Assembly: GCF_003345355.1 (NCBI RefSeq)
Contig: NZ_QQNB01000001.1
Span: 124,001 to 188,000, forward strand
Source of the DNA: Sphingomonas aracearum
GTDB taxonomy: Bacteria; Pseudomonadota; Alphaproteobacteria; Sphingomonadales; Sphingomonadaceae
Reading direction: 5' to 3'
Length of the DNA stretch: 64,000 bases
Positions 61,419 to 64,000 of this stretch are shown in pieces (the stretch's first letter is position 1; each line of letters starts with the position of its first letter). The notes under the pieces are model-generated. The model was not told the DNA's origin, did no database searches, and saw nothing but the letters and a program-made list of their open reading frames with translations. The position numbers were made by a program, and so were the translations under genes.

Positions 61419-62936
61419 ATGAGTTTACAGCCGCAAGCGACCGTCACCGGTGAGGAACGCGAGCATGGCCTGCGCCTGCTCGTCCTGGAGGCCGCCTTTT
61501 CCGGCGGCACGGCCGCGCTGACCACCGGCGTCATCTTGACGGCATTCGCGCTGCACCTTGGCGCGTCGAACGTGATGGTGGGCGTCCTGGCCAGCGTGCC
61601 GTTCCTGACCCAGCTGGTCCAGCTCCCCGCCATCGGCATGGTCGAGCGGTGGCGCACCCGCAAGCGGATCGCGGTGCTCACCAGCCTGGCCGGACGCGCG
61701 ATGCTGGGAGTGATGGCCGCGCTGGCCTTCTTCGCCGGCACCGGCCCGCTGTTGATCTTCCTTGTGGCGCAGCTGATCCTGTGCGGCTTGGGCGCGATCG
61801 GCGCCTGCGCCTGGAACGCCTGGATGCGGGACCTCGCGCCCGAGGAAAGGCTGGGCGCGGTTTTTGCCCGGCGATCGATCTGGCTGACGGGCATCAGCCT
61901 CGTCCTGGGATTGGCGGCGGCCCTCGCATTGGACCTCACGCCCGCCGGCTCGTTTGGGCGCGATCTCGTCTTTGCGGGCATGTTTGCGGCCGGCTGTGTT
62001 ACCGGCCTTGTCAGCGCCCGCATCGTCGCGGCGATGCCGGAGCCGCTGATGCCGCCGGCGACGGGGCCGATCAGACTGCTCGAACTGCTGCGTCAGCCGC
62101 TTGGCGACCTGAACTTCGCCCGCCTGCTCGTCTTTGTGGCCAGCTGGCAGTTCGCGGTGAACTTCGCAACGCCCTTCTTCACCGTGTTCATCGTCCGCCA
62201 GCTGCACTTCAACATCAGCTTCGTCATGGTGTTGAGCGTCGTCAGTCAGGTGGCCAACATCCTGGCATTGCGCCTCTGGGGGACGTTGAGCGACCGTTTC
62301 GCCAACAAGTCGGTGCTGGCGGTCTGCGCCCCGGCCTATATCCTGGCAATCGTGGCGATGATCGGCGCGTCGCAGATCGGCGACCGCTCGCTCGTGAAGC
62401 TGTGGCTGGTGCTGCTGCATGGAGTGATGGGCGCGACGATTGCCGGCGTGACGCTGACCAGCACCAACATCGCCCTCAAATTGTCGCCCAAGGGATCGGC
62501 CACCGCCTATGTCGCCACCAACGCCCTGGTGACGGCGATCGCCGCCGGGCTGGCACCGATCCTCGGCGGCCTGCTCGCGCAGGTGTTCGCGGTGCGCCAG
62601 TTCGAGGTGATCGTCCGCTGGACGGAGCCGGGCGGCAGCTTCGTGCTGCCGGTCGTGCTGGCGCAATGGGATTTCTACTTCCTCATCGCCGGCCTGATCG
62701 GGACCTATGCGATCCACCGGCTGTCGCTGGTCGAGGAACATGGCGAGATCGAGCGGCGCGAGATGATGGGACAGGTGCTGGCGGAGGCGCGGCGCACGAT
62801 CCGCAACATCTCCAGCGTCGCCGGCCTGCGCGCCGCAACGGATTTGCCGGTGTCCCTCCTGCGGGATGCGCGCCTGCGCAAACGCCTGCGCCGCGCGCAG
62901 GAAGCGAAGGCACGGCGCCGGCGCCCGACCTCCTAG
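61419..62936 (+). CDS. MFS transporter
   Basis: A 505-residue major-facilitator protein with about twelve hydrophobic segments and a basic C-terminal tail (RDARLRKRLRRAQEAKARRRR). The early motif IGMVERWRTRKRIAVLTSL follows segment two and WNAWMRDLAPEERLGAVFARR is a further loop. It resembles MFS proteins of unknown substrate in Sphingomonas. Its stop shares the palindrome CTAG with the stop of the convergent next gene. Confidence 0.8.
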   Translation: MSLQPQATVTGEEREHGLRLLVLEAAFSGGTAALTTGVILTAFALHLGASNVMVGVLASVPFLTQLVQLPAIGMVERWRTRKRIAVLTSLAGRAMLGVMAALAFFAGTGPLLIFLVAQLILCGLGAIGACAWNAWMRDLAPEERLGAVFARRSIWLTGISLVLGLAAALALDLTPAGSFGRDLVFAGMFAAGCVTGLVSARIVAAMPEPLMPPATGPIRLLELLRQPLGDLNFARLLVFVASWQFAVNFATPFFTVFIVRQLHFNISFVMVLSVVSQVANILALRLWGTLSDRFANKSVLAVCAPAYILAIVAMIGASQIGDRSLVKLWLVLLHGVMGATIAGVTLTSTNIALKLSPKGSATAYVATNALVTAIAAGLAPILGGLLAQVFAVRQFEVIVRWTEPGGSFVLPVVLAQWDFYFLIAGLIGTYAIHRLSLVEEHGEIERREMMGQVLAEARRTIRNISSVAGLRAATDLPVSLLRDARLRKRLRRAQEAKARRRRPTS

Positions 62937-63550
62937 CGTCCGCGGTGTGGCGGCAGGGTAAGGTGCCAGTGGATGGCCGCCGCGCGCGCCGCGAAGCCGA
63001 CAAGGAAACCGAAGAGCGCAGGCCCCGGCGCGGCCAGCCCGAAGCCGGCAAGCGAGACAAACGTGGCCGCCGCGATCAGAGCGGCGGTGACGTAGAGTTC
63101 GTGGCGCATCATCACCGAAGGCGCCCCGGCGATCACGTCCCGCATGACGCCGCCGACGCAGGCTGTCGCGACTCCGGCGGCTATCGCAGGAACCGGATGC
63201 ACGCCCGCACCGAGCGCCTTTGCCGCACCGTAAACGGCATAGGCCGCCAGTCCGACCGCATCGAACCAGTCGAGCGCGCGCTCGGGCCACCAGCGAAGCG
63301 GAACGCACCAGGTTGCGATGGCGACCACCACGCACAGGATCACCGGCGCGGGGCTCGTCATCCAGAAGACGGGCGTGCCGATCAGCACGTCGCGCAGCGT
63401 CCCGCCGCCCGTCGCCGTGACGAGGGCGAAGAAACACGCGCCGACGAAATCGAGCCGGCGGCGTGCCGCAGCGAGCGCGCCGCTGACGGCAAACACGGAC
63501 AAGCCGGCGATATCCAGCCAGGGGAGCGCAGCAGAAAGCGAGAACGGCAT
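62933..63550 (-). CDS. Trimeric intracellular cation channel family protein (UPF0126)
   Basis: A 205-residue membrane protein with an internal duplication: each half has three hydrophobic segments and a glycine-rich loop, TATGGGTLRDVLIG and ACVGGVMRDVIAG, the TRIC/UPF0126 (YicG-like) signature. Family members are homotrimeric cation or small-solute channels of the inner membrane. It is convergent with the MFS gene, overlapping by four bases. Confidence 0.88.
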   Translation of the reverse strand: MPFSLSAALPWLDIAGLSVFAVSGALAAARRRLDFVGACFFALVTATGGGTLRDVLIGTPVFWMTSPAPVILCVVVAIATWCVPLRWWPERALDWFDAVGLAAYAVYGAAKALGAGVHPVPAIAAGVATACVGGVMRDVIAGAPSVMMRHELYVTAALIAAATFVSLAGFGLAAPGPALFGFLVGFAARAAAIHWHLTLPPHRGR

Positions 63551-63690
63551 GCAGCCGGCTTAGCGTCGCGGAACGCGGCTGTCCTCCGTCGACGGCCGAT
63601 CGCACCATGCCGGCGCGATGATCACGGCCGCGCCCGCTTCATTCCGGCAATCAGAGCGAAGATCGCCAAGCTGCACCGGCAAGCGCCGCT

Positions 63691-64000
63691 TTACCGCCCG
63701 AGCGCCGCCATCTGCGGGGCGGCATAGCGCGTGCCCGTCGCAGCACCCGGCGGCATGATCCGGTCGATGCGCGCCCGGTCGTCCTCGCTGAGCGTCACTT
63801 CCAGCGCGCCGACATTCTCCTCCAGATACTTGCGGCGCTTGGTGCCCGGGATCGGCACGATGTCGCTGCCCTGGGCCAGCACCCAGGCAAGGGCGAGCTG
63901 GGCCGGAGTGCAGCCTTTCTCCTGCGCCATGTTCCCGATCTCCTGCACGAGCTCGAGGTTCTTCGCGAAGGCCTCGCCCTGGAAGCGCGGGCTGTTGCGC
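63691..64000 (-). CDS. Aldo/keto reductase, C-terminal fragment
   Basis: The last 102 residues of a gene entering from the right edge: [57 protein letters not shown] and [10 protein letters not shown] are typical of NADPH-binding AKR proteins of the YajO/YdhF-like group. The catalytic tetrad lies outside the window. Confidence 0.88.
   Translation of the reverse strand, partial: RNSPRFQGEAFAKNLELVQEIGNMAQEKGCTPAQLALAWVLAQGSDIVPIPGTKRRKYLEENVGALEVTLSEDDRARIDRIMPPGAATGTRYAAPQMAALGR

Noticed and set aside
61425..63608. Long minus-strand frame of 727 codons
   Set aside because: It lies opposite the MFS gene and across the TRIC gene; the translation is rich in Asp, His, Gln and Arg without motifs, a usual shadow of membrane genes.

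Overview
The window reads as chromosomal DNA of a high-GC alphaproteobacterium of the order Sphingomonadales, most likely Sphingomonas or a close relative. This rests on the strong G/C bias at third codon positions, the gene order ffh-rpsP-rimM-trmD and mtaB-ftsY-ispZ, the C-terminally extended S16 protein, and an exopolysaccharide locus of the Wzx/Wzy type. No database search was possible, so family names come from motifs I recognise in the translations.

Region 1 (1-14.5 kb) is mostly housekeeping. On the minus strand lie ffh, rpsP, rimM and the start of trmD, but rimM and trmD are separated by a small membrane-protein locus, a thioredoxin-reductase-like gene on the opposite strand and a vapBC toxin-antitoxin pair whose toxin overlaps the trmD start codon. 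On the plus strand follow a GGDEF/EAL protein, mtaB-ftsY-ispZ, tgt with a small membrane protein, a membrane protein, recJ and tRNA-Glu(TTC). Region 2 (14.8-26 kb) holds envelope and redox genes: an L,D-transpeptidase and a coiled-coil lipoprotein, an isochorismatase-type hydrolase, a three-gene operon (746-residue-class unknown protein, SDR, zinc alcohol dehydrogenase) divergent from a Crp/Fnr regulator, a GMC oxidoreductase and an L-2-hydroxyglutarate-oxidase-like flavoprotein.

Region 3 (26-55 kb) is an exopolysaccharide cluster. It contains a CDP-hexose cassette (glucose-1-phosphate cytidylyltransferase, epimerase, SAF-type dehydrogenase, 3,5-epimerase-like protein), a LuxR-type pseudo-receiver regulator, and a decorating module of MBOAT acyltransferase, FkbH-like HAD protein, acyl carrier protein and SGNH-like protein. 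Glycosyltransferases follow (GT2, GT4, an unassigned DxD enzyme and a split Alg13/Alg14-type pair), then a polymerase, a chain-length protein with a degenerate tyrosine-kinase-like partner, an AAA ATPase, a priming sugar transferase, a short Wza-type lipoprotein, a large outer-membrane barrel, a GH5 glycanase lipoprotein and a flippase. Together these form a plausible pathway from priming through export to trimming and acylation.

Region 4 (54.9-60.7 kb) is the most striking. Five overlapping or closely spaced minus-strand genes behind a LuxR-type regulator look like a Fap functional-amyloid operon: a secreted Asn/Thr/Asp-rich repeat protein, a small relative with the same C-terminal motif, a C39 peptidase, an accessory secreted protein, and an outer-membrane barrel with an N-terminal coiled coil. 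The order (subunits, then D-E-F-like) matches the Pseudomonas fap operon. Two of the secreted proteins also carry a motif like the double-glycine leaders normally read by C39 peptidases. Region 5 (61-64 kb) ends with a small unknown protein, an MFS transporter, a TRIC/UPF0126 channel and the C-terminal part of an aldo/keto reductase running off the edge. I saw no insertion sequence, prophage or CRISPR array.
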